Translations under genes and position numbers: made by a program
Shown here: positions 10,276 through 20,125 of the stretch, in pieces
Layout: each line of letters starts with the position of its first letter
Position numbering within the stretch: position 1 is the first letter of the stretch
The notes under the pieces: generated by a model
Database searches by the model: none
The model's input: the letters and a program-made list of their open reading frames with translations, nothing else
Told to the model about the DNA's origin: nothing
Source of the DNA: Cardiobacteriaceae bacterium TAE3-ERU3
GTDB lineage: Bacteria > Pseudomonadota > Gammaproteobacteria > Cardiobacteriales > Cardiobacteriaceae
Direction of reading: 5' to 3'
Length of the DNA: 64,000 bases
NCBI GenBank assembly: GCA_019218315.1
Contig: JAHUUI010000002.1
Location: forward strand, 310,001 to 374,000

Positions 10276-10617
10276 CTATAAAACATTGGCTAAAAGGCTT
10301 TGCCCGGTGATATAAACGGCCAAGCCAACACCAATACTCAGCAGTGGTTGACGCTTAATATGCTCAAGCACCATAACGACCAGCAGTGCCACAATACTTA
10401 CTCCGGCTTGCCCTGCTCCTGACCAACGCAGAGAAACTGCTGCATAAATGGCCAATATAACCATCATACCTGGCGGCATCACTCGCCCGAGAAAGCGAAA
10501 TAAACGATCATGACGCTGAGCAACCCGCATCAACGCGAAGGGAAACGCACGTAAGGCAAAAGTGAGCGCAGCAGAAATAAAAATACCGCCGAGTAGGTAG
10601 ATATGCTGATCAGACAT
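10276..10617 (-). CDS. azlD: AzlD-family branched-chain amino acid export subunit
   Basis: 113-residue small membrane protein with about four hydrophobic segments; the conserved ALRAFPFALM segment near residues 22-31 is typical of AzlD. AzlD works with AzlC as the two-part exporter of branched-chain amino acids (YgaH/YgaZ in E. coli). Its start overlaps the end of azlC by 8 bases, which indicates one operon with coupled translation. It converges on the YeeZ-like gene 12 bases away. Confidence 0.88.
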   Translation of the reverse strand: MSDQHIYLLGGIFISAALTFALRAFPFALMRVAQRHDRLFRFLGRVMPPGMMVILAIYAAVSLRWSGAGQAGVSIVALLVVMVLEHIKRQPLLSIGVGLAVYITGQSLLANVL

Positions 10618-11281
10618 GTTGCTTTCTCGGGTAAATTATCAGCATGGCTAAGAAAAAGACAATCGCCATCGACAGCACCTGATCATTAAATAATCCCAGT
10701 GCGAGGACGATAGCAACCAACCCCATCAGCATCGCCAGGCGGCGATCACGGTGATAAAAATGCGACTGGGCAAGCACCACAAATAGCGCAGCAAGTGCAA
10801 AATCAAACCCAATCACGGAAGCCGGAATCAGCATACCCAAAACCAGCCCAAGTATTGTCCCCATAAGCCAATAACTCTGGCACAACATCTGTAATGCAAT
10901 CAACAAATCACCTTCAGCCTCTTCACCCTGCTGTGCAACCAGTGAATACGCTTCATCAGTCAGAGAAAACATTGCGTAAAATCGCCCAAACGGATGCCCA
11001 CGCAAAGCAGCGACGGGATAGGATAAACCATAGAAAATATGACGCACATTGACGGCTAGCGTAGCCAAAGCAATAGCTCCCCAATCTGCACCGGCAGCAA
11101 AGAGCCCGACAATGAGAAACTGCATTGCACCGGCATAAAGAACAACGCTAGCCAAAAGCCCGTACGCCCAAGGCAAATCTTGCTGTACCCACAGAACGGC
11201 AAAAGCCATACCCAAAGGGACATAGCCCATCATCACTGGTAAAGACAAAGCAAAAGCACGCCGCCATGGCATGTTCATCAT
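10610..11281 (-). CDS. azlC: AzlC-family branched-chain amino acid export protein
   Basis: 223-residue inner-membrane protein with the conserved AzlC start GYVPLGMAFA and the middle segment NVRHIFYGLSYP, plus about five to six hydrophobic segments. With AzlD it should form a proton-driven exporter of branched-chain amino acids. The family assignment is firm; the exact substrate is inferred. The start region faces the divergent efflux operon across a 290-base AT-rich gap. Confidence 0.9.
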   Translation of the reverse strand: MMNMPWRRAFALSLPVMMGYVPLGMAFAVLWVQQDLPWAYGLLASVVLYAGAMQFLIVGLFAAGADWGAIALATLAVNVRHIFYGLSYPVAALRGHPFGRFYAMFSLTDEAYSLVAQQGEEAEGDLLIALQMLCQSYWLMGTILGLVLGMLIPASVIGFDFALAALFVVLAQSHFYHRDRRLAMLMGLVAIVLALGLFNDQVLSMAIVFFLAMLIIYPRKQHV

Positions 11282-11571
11282 ACGTACGCCTTATGAGAAA
11301 AGTCATCTTGGCGCAGACAATAACTTTTCCTTCCTACCAAGTAAAGCAAAACATGCCGCCATGATTTAAAATTTTTATGCTCATAAAATGATTATTTTGT
11401 CGTCTCACCACGGTACTATTAAAAAATATACAAATAAAATCATATTGATAAATAATCAAACAAAAAACTTTCACTCTTGCAGAGAAAGTATCCTTCTAGA
11501 TATATTAGGACAAAATCCCTGTAACTTGGTACAATAAAACGTTAGTTTGATTAACCCCGAGCCGCAGCCAG
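11282..11571. other. AT-rich divergent intergenic region
   Basis: About 290 bases between azlC and the outer membrane efflux gene. It should hold promoters for both directions. I see A/T-rich stretches but no promoter pair or operator clear enough to mark, and no RNA gene. Confidence 0.5.
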
Positions 11572-13101
11572 ATGAACCACCAACTCAAATCAGTGTCGCG
11601 CCTCACAGCGCTTTATCTATGCGCTTTAGCACTAAGCGGCTGCTTGTCGCAGCAAAGTACATCGCCACAGCAGAATGTAGCTGAGGCCATACCCAAGGTT
11701 AATATTGCCAAACCACCGACAGAGATTCATCCTTCAGCAATGAACTTTGCCGATGCACTTCAGCGCACCCGGAATAACTCCGCAAAGCTGCGCGCCGATC
11801 AAGCAGATGTTGCCGCAAAGGCGCTACAGCGCGAAGCTATAGAAGGCATTAATTTGCCATGGTTATCCATCAGCGGCACAGCAGCACGTTACAGTATTCA
11901 CGCTGATATCAGCACAGAAAAAGTACAACAGCGCATTGATGCTCTTGGCGCACAAATAGATGGCGTACTCGGGCAACTTCCCCCGATTCCCGGCCTACCA
12001 CCGCCACCAGATTTCAGTAATGCAGGCAATATCTTGCCAGACAGCATTCACCTACATAAAAAAGACAATTACACCAATGCCGCACTGAGCGTTATTTGGC
12101 CGGCCTACTCTGGTGGTCGCCTAGGCGCCGTAAAAGATTTTGTGGGTGCACGCGCCAGTGAAGCACAAAGTACGCTACGCACAACCGAAGATACGCTCTA
12201 CAGTACATTGGTCGAACGTTACTTCGGCACTCAGCTGGCTATTTTGGCTGAATCCGTCCGCGCCCAAGCGGTAAGTACCATCGCCAAGCACGATCACATG
12301 GCGCAGCGCTTTTTGGATGAAGGCTTAATTGCACGCAATGAACGCCTTGAAGCCAGCGCCAAACTCGCCGAAGCAAAAGACAATCTCGAAGCAGCAGAAA
12401 ACAAATCCAAGCTTGCCACTGCCGGCCTAGCCCGATTGGTCGGTGCAAATATGGCACACCCTGCAACGGCTTTGTTCGTCAATACCAATGCCCTCAAGCC
12501 TCTCGACTGGTATCAACAGCAAGCACTTGAGCACTTCCCGGGATTTGCCAAAATTGATGCCAAAGAGCAACAGGTTGAAGCAATGCGCACCTTCAGCGAA
12601 GCCGCATTTAAACCAACCATTAATGTTCTGGGTCGTCACGACATAAAAGCACACGATGCCAATTGGCTGATCGGCGTAAACGTTCGCTATACACTATTTA
12701 GCGGTGTCGATCGCAGCAAAATGATCAAAGCAGCAAATATTCAGCTTGATCAAGTCCAAGCTGTTCGTGAACAAGCACAGTCAGACATCCAACTATTGGT
12801 CGAAAAAAACTGGCTTAGCGTACAAGATGCACTTGCCCGCTTTGCCTCTTACGATGCGCAAATGGCGCTCGCTCGTGAGCAAACCCGACTGGCTTCGCGC
12901 AGTTTTGCCGAAGGCCTTGCGACAGCACTGGACGCCATTGATGCCGACACCAATCTCGCGCGTGTTCGCACTGAGCGTGCCCAAGCTGCATATGACTATG
13001 TCTTGGCACTATCGCAACTGCTCGAAAGTGCAGGTATTCCCGAAACGTTCATTGATTATCAGGTGAACGCTGATGTACATATTGATGAGGCAACCTTATG
13101 A
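11572..13101 (+). CDS. TolC-family outer membrane efflux lipoprotein
   Basis: 509-residue outer membrane channel of the TolC type. A lipoprotein signal ends at lipobox L-S-G-C with lipidated Cys24, as in NodT/OprM-type proteins. Two long heptad-like alpha-helical repeats, with an internally similar pattern, surround strand-rich segments. It heads a four-gene operon: its stop overlaps the next gene (ATGA at 13098), and an adaptor and two ABC-2 permeases follow. It should provide the outer membrane exit for that pump. The exported compound cannot be read from sequence. Confidence 0.88.
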   Translation: MNHQLKSVSRLTALYLCALALSGCLSQQSTSPQQNVAEAIPKVNIAKPPTEIHPSAMNFADALQRTRNNSAKLRADQADVAAKALQREAIEGINLPWLSISGTAARYSIHADISTEKVQQRIDALGAQIDGVLGQLPPIPGLPPPPDFSNAGNILPDSIHLHKKDNYTNAALSVIWPAYSGGRLGAVKDFVGARASEAQSTLRTTEDTLYSTLVERYFGTQLAILAESVRAQAVSTIAKHDHMAQRFLDEGLIARNERLEASAKLAEAKDNLEAAENKSKLATAGLARLVGANMAHPATALFVNTNALKPLDWYQQQALEHFPGFAKIDAKEQQVEAMRTFSEAAFKPTINVLGRHDIKAHDANWLIGVNVRYTLFSGVDRSKMIKAANIQLDQVQAVREQAQSDIQLLVEKNWLSVQDALARFASYDAQMALAREQTRLASRSFAEGLATALDAIDADTNLARVRTERAQAAYDYVLALSQLLESAGIPETFIDYQVNADVHIDEATL

Positions 13102-14081
13102 TCAAAAAACTTTTTGCCGCCGTACTGCTCATGGCTCTGGTAGCTATCGCTGTATTCGGTTATATGAAAGCAACCGCACCTCAGCCAATCGTTTTTCAAG
13201 GCCAGCTTGAAGCGCGCACCACCGACATTGGCGCAAAAGTTCCCGGTCGTGTGGCCAATATTTATGTACAGGAAGGTGACCACATAGATGTCGGCACACT
13301 GATTATGGATATGGACGTGCCGGAAATAGATGCCAAAGTCGAGCAAGCCAAAGCAGGCTATGAAGCTGCAGAAGCAGTCGCTAACAAAGCGCGCAAAGGT
13401 GCCCGTCCTCAAGAAATAGAGATGGCCAAATCGCAATATGAGCGCGCCAAAGCTGGTGCCAATTTTGCCGAAGAATCATGGCAGCGCGTCAGTAAGCTCG
13501 CTAACGAAGGCTTGTTAAGCAAGCAGAAGCGTGACGAAACCTACGCACAATACCGCAATGCCATAGAACAACGTGAAGCCGCCAAAGCACAATATGACAT
13601 GGCACGCGCTGGCGCCAGACCTGAAGACATCGAAGCCGCAGAATCCCAGGCCCAATCGGTTGCGGCGCAAGTCTCTCAGGCTGAAATTGCTCGCGATGAA
13701 AGCCGCTTAAAAAGCCCAATAGCGGGTGAAGTTGCTAACGTCATCCCCAATCCTGGCCAGCTCATGCCGCAAGGTGTCCCAGTGATCAGCGTCGTTGACT
13801 TGAATGACCAATGGCTGGTACTCAACATTCGCGAAGACTATATCCGCCATTTCGCTTTGAACAGCACCTTTACCGGGCGCATCCCGGCACTGCAAAATCG
13901 TGAAGTCGATTTCACCGTATTCACCAGCTCGGTATTACCGGACTTCGCCATTTGGCGCCCTACGCGCAACAATGAAGGCTACGACATGCGTACTTTTGAA
14001 GTCAAAGCACGTCCAGACCAGCCCATTGAAGGTATGCGCCCGGGTATGAGTGTATTGGTCGGCCTGCCGGAGGGCGCTTGA
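13098..14081 (+). CDS. HlyD-family periplasmic adaptor protein
   Basis: 327-residue membrane fusion protein. An N-terminal membrane anchor (about residues 3-22) is followed by a lipoyl-type half motif (GQLEARTTDIGAKVPGRVA), a long coiled-coil hairpin with repeated K-A-x-Y-x-x-A patterns (about 75-195), the second lipoyl half and a beta-barrel. It resembles YhiI/YbhG, which pair with ABC-2 permeases. It overlaps the upstream channel gene by 4 bases and the downstream permease by 4 bases, so all are coupled. Confidence 0.92.
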   Translation: MIKKLFAAVLLMALVAIAVFGYMKATAPQPIVFQGQLEARTTDIGAKVPGRVANIYVQEGDHIDVGTLIMDMDVPEIDAKVEQAKAGYEAAEAVANKARKGARPQEIEMAKSQYERAKAGANFAEESWQRVSKLANEGLLSKQKRDETYAQYRNAIEQREAAKAQYDMARAGARPEDIEAAESQAQSVAAQVSQAEIARDESRLKSPIAGEVANVIPNPGQLMPQGVPVISVVDLNDQWLVLNIREDYIRHFALNSTFTGRIPALQNREVDFTVFTSSVLPDFAIWRPTRNNEGYDMRTFEVKARPDQPIEGMRPGMSVLVGLPEGA

Positions 14082-15286
14082 GCGGCTGGTTTCAAACATT
14101 TCAGCGCAGCGCCCGCCTTGAATGGCGTTATTTGGTGCGCAGCCGCTGGGATCAAGCAGTACTGGTTTGGCTACCACTGATTTCTATTTTCATGCTGTGG
14201 TGGATTTTTGCAGCGGCGCAACCGGAAAACATTCCAATTGCTGTAGTTGATCAAGATCGCAGCACTGAATCACGGACGTTAATCCGTATGCTCGACGCTT
14301 CGCGCGGCATTGCCGTTACCATGGCACCACTGAGTACTCTGGAAGCAAAAAATGCCATCCAGGCCGGTACAGTATATGCAGTCGTCACCATTCCAAACGA
14401 TTTCAGCCGCAACATTAAAAGCAGCCGTTCTACACCAGTCAATCTGATGGTCAACGCGCAATACGGCACTCACTCCGGCATCATTCAACGCGATGTACGC
14501 ACTGCCGTAGGTACATTTTCTGCCGGTGTTGAGCAGAAGGTGCGCTTGGCACTCGGCGAGCCACCAGAAAAAATCATGGCCAATATTCGCCCGTTGGTCG
14601 TTGATGCGCCATTTGGATTTAATATCACCACCAACTATCAATCTTTTATCGCTGCAACGTTAATTCCAGCCCTATTACACGTCCTCGCCACTATCGCTGG
14701 TGCTTATAGTATGGGGCGAGAACTGCGCGACAAAACTTTGCGTACCCGCTACCGCGGTAGTTTGAAGCGAGAATTCGGCACACGACGCAGTTATATTGGC
14801 ATGATTTCCTTTATGCACGGCAAAATGTTCTGGACGTTTTTCTGCCACACCCTATGGGGCGCGATTTTTTTATCGCTGATCACCTACTATCACGCCATCA
14901 ATCCGTCATCATGGTGGATGTGCTTCATTGCCTATATTTGCCTCATATCCATCTCGCTGTGGTTGGGCGTATTTTTAACCGCTGTACCTATTTCCTTGCG
15001 GATGGGTCTATCAGCCACCGCAATCATCACAGCACCATCCTATGCCTTCAGCGGCATGACTTTCCCCTTGCACCTCATGCCTGATGGCGCACAAATCATT
15101 GCCAATATACTTCCCCTCACCCACTACCTCCACGTACAGGTTATGCTGGTGGACATGAAAGTATCGTGGCAAATGGTGCTGCCAATTGTGACCGGAATGG
15201 CTGTTGCAAACATCATTTTGCTGTTGGTGGCTAATGGCTTCGCCTACCGTGCTTTGCTCAATCCGCAGCGCTGGGGAGGCCGGTAA
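14078..15286 (+). CDS. ABC-2 type permease
   Basis: 402-residue membrane protein with one N-terminal helix (about residues 27-44), a large extracytoplasmic domain (about 45-185) and five C-terminal helices, the standard ABC-2 transporter layout of YbhS/YhhJ. The probable start is a TTG whose last bases form the upstream stop (TTGA), so translation is coupled. The segment MGRELRDKTLRTRYRG is in the cytoplasmic loop. No nucleotide-binding subunit is encoded next to it. Confidence 0.9.
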   Translation: MSGWFQTFQRSARLEWRYLVRSRWDQAVLVWLPLISIFMLWWIFAAAQPENIPIAVVDQDRSTESRTLIRMLDASRGIAVTMAPLSTLEAKNAIQAGTVYAVVTIPNDFSRNIKSSRSTPVNLMVNAQYGTHSGIIQRDVRTAVGTFSAGVEQKVRLALGEPPEKIMANIRPLVVDAPFGFNITTNYQSFIAATLIPALLHVLATIAGAYSMGRELRDKTLRTRYRGSLKREFGTRRSYIGMISFMHGKMFWTFFCHTLWGAIFLSLITYYHAINPSSWWMCFIAYICLISISLWLGVFLTAVPISLRMGLSATAIITAPSYAFSGMTFPLHLMPDGAQIIANILPLTHYLHVQVMLVDMKVSWQMVLPIVTGMAVANIILLLVANGFAYRALLNPQRWGGR

Positions 15287-16416
15287 TGGCACATAACATT
15301 GCTAACCAAGGCTTGCTTAAGAGCTATTTTGTTACCTTGGGTATGATGCTACGCGACAAAGCCGTGGTACTAATGCTGATCGTTGCGCCAATTATTTACG
15401 GCTTTTATTATCCGTGGCCTTATTCACCGCAAATTGTGCGCCAGAGTACCATCGGTATTATCGATAATGATCGCAGTGATCTTGCTCGGCAAATTATCCG
15501 CTTTGCCGAAGCCAGCCCCAATCTCGTACTCAAGCAATACCCTGATACACGCTCCGCTTACCACGACCTCGTACAGCGCAAAATTGAAGGCTATCTCACC
15601 ATCCCTGAAAGGCTGCAAAGTGACGTCTTTCTTGGCAACCAAGTCATTTTGCCGGGGCAAGTGAACGGTGCTTATTTACTGCTCGGGAAATCCGCACTAA
15701 CCGGTATGCTCGGCGCTGTGCGTACTGTATCTGCTGGTATTGAGCTCAAGCGATTAGCCGCCCAAGGCATCGGTGGAGAACAAGCCACATTTATCCGTGA
15801 CCCGGTCCCCTTGGTAATCAATCCGTTGTATAATCCCAATGAAGGCTACGGCAATTATATTGTGCCCGCTGTTTCATGGCTGATCTTACAGCAAACCCTA
15901 CTCATCGGCGCGGCGCTGTTTATCGGCACCTTAACCGAACAACGTCGCGTTGCAGCCACGGCCACCGTCTGGGCCGGGCGCGTTCTCGCCTTGGCGAGCA
16001 TTAACATGATTATGGCCGTCTTCTATACCGGCTGGGTATTCGTCATCCAAGACTTTGCCCGCGGCGGCAATCCACTCGGCAACCTTATCCTGATTGTCTT
16101 GTTCTCGACCACAACCGCGGCATTGGGCTGCTTATTCGGGCTGTGGTTCAAAGTGCGTGAGCGCGCCCTGCAAATACTCACCTTTAGCTCATTGCCATTA
16201 TTTTTTGTCAGTGGCTATTCCTGGCCACTCAATGCCATGCCGGAATTTTTGCAATACGCCCGTTGGCTAACCCCATCAACGGCCGCAATTCAAGCCGGTA
16301 TCCACTTCAATCAAATGAACGCAACTATTCACGACAACCTTCATTACTTACTCGGCCTCGCTATACTTGGCTTGTGCGCCTATCTACTGCTTATCAGAGT
16401 GGGCCGCCACGATTGA
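15286..16416 (+). CDS. ABC-2 type permease
   Basis: 376-residue second permease with the same layout: an N-terminal helix (about residues 25-42), an extracytoplasmic domain and about five C-terminal helices. Its ATG overlaps the stop of the first permease by one base (TAATG). The two permeases probably form a heterodimer. Its 3' end overlaps the convergent YrhK-type gene by 33 bases. With the channel and adaptor this makes a three-envelope-layer exporter, but an ATPase must come from elsewhere or be absent. Confidence 0.9.
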   Translation: MAHNIANQGLLKSYFVTLGMMLRDKAVVLMLIVAPIIYGFYYPWPYSPQIVRQSTIGIIDNDRSDLARQIIRFAEASPNLVLKQYPDTRSAYHDLVQRKIEGYLTIPERLQSDVFLGNQVILPGQVNGAYLLLGKSALTGMLGAVRTVSAGIELKRLAAQGIGGEQATFIRDPVPLVINPLYNPNEGYGNYIVPAVSWLILQQTLLIGAALFIGTLTEQRRVAATATVWAGRVLALASINMIMAVFYTGWVFVIQDFARGGNPLGNLILIVLFSTTTAALGCLFGLWFKVRERALQILTFSSLPLFFVSGYSWPLNAMPEFLQYARWLTPSTAAIQAGIHFNQMNATIHDNLHYLLGLAILGLCAYLLLIRVGRHD

Positions 16417-17151
16417 CGTGGGTAACTCAGCTTTTACCGCAGCAATGAACTGTCGCTCCATACTGCTTAGTGGCGCATGCTGGGTGAGCTGCCCCTCTTT
16501 GATATAACGCAAGTAAATAAATATGCCGCCTAGTAGAAATAATATGCTGCCAATAATAAACCCGGTTGCAGCGAGGTTATACGCGCTTCCCGTATCAGCC
16601 GCATCATAGCTTTGCAAATACGGCACAGTCATAAATAAAAACAGCACCGACCCGACGATGAACGTCACCAACGTAAAATTGTATAACTGAATATAGAGCG
16701 CATCCGGTGCTTGGATCAGCTGCATAAAATTGGCACATGCGCCAACGATAAATAACAGTGAACCAATGATAAACAACCACGCCCCCACATTTTCGAGGTT
16801 TAGCTGCGGCAAAAAGCACAGGCTGCCGATAGTAAACAAGATACTGCCGAAAAAATAGCACCATACGGCCAAAAGTTCGATACGCATCGCATTAGTACGC
16901 GTTGGGTGCACCTGCCAGTAATGGCGAGTTTCTCGCAAGTCATGCCCCGTCACCAGCAAATAGCACAGCGAGCCAATGAAAAACAAATAATCAGCTGTCG
17001 TAACATACGCTGAAAAATAAGGTAAAAACAAAACACTGCCAATCACAAACACGACGCCACCAAACTTATACATAAACGCATTGATGATGAACCAGCGTTC
17101 ATTGTGCACAGGATGGAACAAACGTGGGCGAGCAGTAACCAGATGAGGCAT
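16384..17151 (-). CDS. Multi-pass membrane protein with YrhK-like repeats
   Basis: About 255 residues from an ATG at 17151, which has AGG at a good distance; a TTG at 17226 would add 25 residues. It shows three tandem copies of a two-helix unit, each with a recurring (F/I)xIGSxLFxx signature (for example FVIGSVLFLPYF, FTIGSLCFLPQL and FIVGSVLFLFMT). This fits the YrhK-like domain, which has no known function. It is monocistronic and convergent with the efflux operon, overlapping its last gene by 33 bases. Confidence 0.7.
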   Translation of the reverse strand: MPHLVTARPRLFHPVHNERWFIINAFMYKFGGVVFVIGSVLFLPYFSAYVTTADYLFFIGSLCYLLVTGHDLRETRHYWQVHPTRTNAMRIELLAVWCYFFGSILFTIGSLCFLPQLNLENVGAWLFIIGSLLFIVGACANFMQLIQAPDALYIQLYNFTLVTFIVGSVLFLFMTVPYLQSYDAADTGSAYNLAATGFIIGSILFLLGGIFIYLRYIKEGQLTQHAPLSSMERQFIAAVKAELPTSIVAAHSDKQ

Positions 17152-17287
17152 GGATGAGACCTGAAAACAAACAATAATCAAACAGTATAAACGAATCAGC
17201 AGAACAACCTGACTTACCCTATCCAATCACCCCGGAAAATGACTTAACGTAAACTACTACTTTACAAAAGCGAACATGGCCCGATTT

Positions 17288-17296
17288 TGTTATACT
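17288..17296 (+). promoter_or_regulatory. Extended -10 promoter of lepA
   Basis: TG-T-TATACT is a good extended -10 element (TGn plus a five-of-six match to TATAAT). No -35 is visible, as is usual for extended -10 promoters. A start around 17303 would leave a ~26-base leader before the lepA ATG at 17329. Confidence 0.5.
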
Positions 17297-17328
17297 GTCG
17301 CCCTTTTAATTTCAGCGCAGACCGATAT

Positions 17329-19128
17329 ATGCAGCACATCCGCAACTTTTCCATCATCGCCCACATTGACCACGGCAAATCCACCCTCTCTGACCGCTTC
17401 ATACAGGTCTGTGGTGGCTTGAGCGAGCGTGAAATGTCCGCGCAGGTACTCGACTCGATGGATATTGAGCGCGAGCGCGGCATTACCATTAAAGCGCAAT
17501 CTGTTTCGCTAAACTACAAAGCGAAAGACGGTGAAACTTACCAACTCAATTTTATCGACACCCCCGGCCACGTCGACTTTTCCTATGAAGTCTCGCGCTC
17601 ACTGTATGCTTGTGAAGGTGCGCTATTGGTCGTCGATGCGGCACAAGGTGTAGAGGCGCAGTCGGTTGCTAACTGCTATACCGCCATCGAGCAAAACCTC
17701 GAAGTGCTGCCAGTGCTGAACAAAATTGATCTACCTTCCGCCGAACCGCTACGCGTGATGGAAGAGATAGAAGACATCATCGGCCTTGATACCGAAGAAA
17801 CCCTGCAAGTCAGTGCGAAAACCGGTATTGGCGTCGAGGAACTACTTGAGCAGCTGATTGAAAAAATTCCACCACCACAAGGTGATCCTGATGCTCCGGC
17901 CAAAGCCCTAATTATCGACTCGTGGTTTGACCCGTATGTCGGCGTTGTATCGCTGGTACGTGTATTCGACGGCGCACTCAAAACCCGACAAAAAATGCGC
18001 GTTATGAGTACAGGCGATGACCATCTCATCACCAAAGTCGGTATTTTTACACCCAAGCCACTTGAGCGCGATGCACTACATGCTGGTGAAGTCGGCTTTA
18101 TTATCGCCGGAATCAAAGAGATCAACGGTGCTCCGGTAGGCGATACGCTAACTGATGCAGCCAACCCAACCGCAGAGCGCCTACCCGGCTTCCGTCAGGT
18201 ACAGCCGCGCGTCTTTGCCGGCTTATTCCCTGTCGAGTCCGACGACTACGAAAATCTACGCGAAGCACTGTCGAAACTCTGCCTCAACGATGCATCGCTG
18301 TTCTACGAGCCAGAAACCTCGCAAGCACTTGGCTTTGGCTTCCGCTGCGGCTTCCTCGGCATGCTGCACATGGAAATCATCCAGGAGCGCCTTGAGCGCG
18401 AGTATGATCTCGACCTGATCACCACTGCCCCAACCGTTATTTATCAAGTTGAAACCACAGACGGCGAAGTCATTTCTATCGATAACCCGAGCAAATTGCC
18501 GCCGACCAACCAAATTGCCGAAATTCGCGAACCAATCATCGTTGCCAATATTCTCGTGCCACAAGATTATCTCGGCGCCGTTATGGGGTTGTGCATTGAA
18601 AAACGCGGTACGCAGAAAGACATGCAATACGCTGGGGGGCAAGTCCAGCTCAAATTTGAAATGCCGATGAGTGAAGTCGTACTCGACTTTTTCGACCGCC
18701 TCAAATCAGTCAGCCGTGGCTTTGCATCCTTCGACTACGAATTCCAACGCTTCGAACCGGCCAAGCTGGTTTGCCTTGATGTACTGATCAATGGAGACAA
18801 AGTCGATTCGTTGTCAATTATCGTACACAAAGAGCACGCACAATCTCGCGGCCGAGAACTGGTCGAGCGCATGAAAGAGCTCATCCCGCGGCAGATGTTT
18901 GAAGTGGCCATTCAGGCCGCTATCGGCAGCAGTATCGTCGCGCGTTCAACGGTCAAAGCCATGCGTAAAAACGTTCTTGCCAAATGTTATGGTGGTGACG
19001 TCTCACGGAAGCGTAAGTTGCTCGAGAAGCAGAAAGCAGGTAAAAAGCGCATGAAGCAAGTTGGTAGCGTGGAAATTCCGCAGGAAGCTTTCCTCGCCGT
19101 ACTTAAAGTTGACAACAACAGCAATTAA
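17329..19128 (+). CDS. lepA: Elongation factor 4 (LepA)
   Basis: Ribosome-bound translational GTPase. From the ATG at 17329 it is 599 residues, the same length as E. coli LepA, and begins with the family's [21 protein letters not shown] longer reading upstream adds 14 residues that do not match the family. GTPase motifs: AHIDHGKST (G1), DTPGH (G3), NKIDLP (G4). The LepA-specific C-terminal domain follows. It is first in a lepA-lepB-rnc-era cluster; lepB starts 12 bases after the stop. Confidence 0.98.
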   Translation: MQHIRNFSIIAHIDHGKSTLSDRFIQVCGGLSEREMSAQVLDSMDIERERGITIKAQSVSLNYKAKDGETYQLNFIDTPGHVDFSYEVSRSLYACEGALLVVDAAQGVEAQSVANCYTAIEQNLEVLPVLNKIDLPSAEPLRVMEEIEDIIGLDTEETLQVSAKTGIGVEELLEQLIEKIPPPQGDPDAPAKALIIDSWFDPYVGVVSLVRVFDGALKTRQKMRVMSTGDDHLITKVGIFTPKPLERDALHAGEVGFIIAGIKEINGAPVGDTLTDAANPTAERLPGFRQVQPRVFAGLFPVESDDYENLREALSKLCLNDASLFYEPETSQALGFGFRCGFLGMLHMEIIQERLEREYDLDLITTAPTVIYQVETTDGEVISIDNPSKLPPTNQIAEIREPIIVANILVPQDYLGAVMGLCIEKRGTQKDMQYAGGQVQLKFEMPMSEVVLDFFDRLKSVSRGFASFDYEFQRFEPAKLVCLDVLINGDKVDSLSIIVHKEHAQSRGRELVERMKELIPRQMFEVAIQAAIGSSIVARSTVKAMRKNVLAKCYGGDVSRKRKLLEKQKAGKKRMKQVGSVEIPQEAFLAVLKVDNNSN

Positions 19129-19140
19129 TCAGGAATAATC

Positions 19141-20121
19141 ATGCAAGCCTTTATGGAACATTTTGAGCTCATCCTCACTCTCGCAGTCATTATCTGCCTT
19201 GTGTTCTACATTATTGACGGCTTCACTTATCGCAAAGAGCGCAACCGTCTCTACAAACGCTTCAAGCAACAGCGTGAAGATGCGACTGACCGCCATGACT
19301 ATGCCGAGCGCATTCATGCCGTGACCAAAAGTGGCTTGAAGAAAAAGCACATGGCACTCGCTGAGCACATCATGCGCAAGCTCGAGCTGCAACAGCCTCT
19401 TGCCGGCAACGAACTTTATTGGCTCAAGCGCCCATGCTACGGGCAGGAAAAATTCATCGAATTTTTCAGCGGCCTGTTCTGGATACTGTTTATCGTCTGG
19501 TTTGTACGCTCATTCCTTTATGAGCCATTTAAAATTCCATCGGCTTCCATGGAACCAAACCTGCAAGCTGGGGACTTTATTCTCACCAGCAAATACGATT
19601 ATGGTGTCCGCCTACCGGTCTTTCACACCAAAATTATTGAGACAGGCAAAGTGAAGCGCGGAGACGTCATGGTATTCCGTTACCCCAACAACCCTAATTT
19701 GAACTACATCAAGCGCGTGATAGGCCTGCCGGGAGACGAAATCAGCTTCAATCAGGGCATGTTGGTCATCAATGGCGAACAGCAAAAGCTCACTCCAGTA
19801 GAAGAAAAAGGGCTTTATGATTGGTACCGTGAAGATCTTGAAGGCCACCCACACCTCGTTCAATTTGCGCACAACAGCGCGATGCGTAACCGCGCCAAAG
19901 GCAGCTTTACCGTTCCTGAGGGAGAATACTTCGTCATGGGTGATAACCGTGATAACTCACGTGATGGGCGCATGTGGAATGACGACAACCCGGCATCCCC
20001 AACTGCATGGGGCTTTGTTCCGGAAAAGAACATCGTTGGTAAAGCCTTGTTCATTTGGATGAACAGCGACTGCGTACTCGGCAAAGGCAACTGCGATCGC
20101 ATTGGCAACAGTATTGAATAA
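19141..20121 (+). CDS. lepB: Signal peptidase I
   Basis: Inner-membrane serine protease that removes signal peptides from exported proteins. It has 326 residues: membrane segments at about 7-25 and 108-125, then the periplasmic catalytic domain. The Ser/Lys dyad is Ser136 (in PSASMEP) and Lys191 (in YIKRVIGLPGD); the late motif GDNRDNSRDGR is also present. It lies 12 bases after lepA, as in many gammaproteobacteria. A C-terminal pair of cysteines (CVLGKGNC) is near residues 312-319. Confidence 0.97.
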   Translation: MQAFMEHFELILTLAVIICLVFYIIDGFTYRKERNRLYKRFKQQREDATDRHDYAERIHAVTKSGLKKKHMALAEHIMRKLELQQPLAGNELYWLKRPCYGQEKFIEFFSGLFWILFIVWFVRSFLYEPFKIPSASMEPNLQAGDFILTSKYDYGVRLPVFHTKIIETGKVKRGDVMVFRYPNNPNLNYIKRVIGLPGDEISFNQGMLVINGEQQKLTPVEEKGLYDWYREDLEGHPHLVQFAHNSAMRNRAKGSFTVPEGEYFVMGDNRDNSRDGRMWNDDNPASPTAWGFVPEKNIVGKALFIWMNSDCVLGKGNCDRIGNSIE

Positions 20122-20125
20122 TCGT

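Noticed and set aside
20102-20125. TTG start for rnc inside lepB
   Set aside because: Adds eight residues not found in RNase III; the ATG at 20126 gives the normal length.
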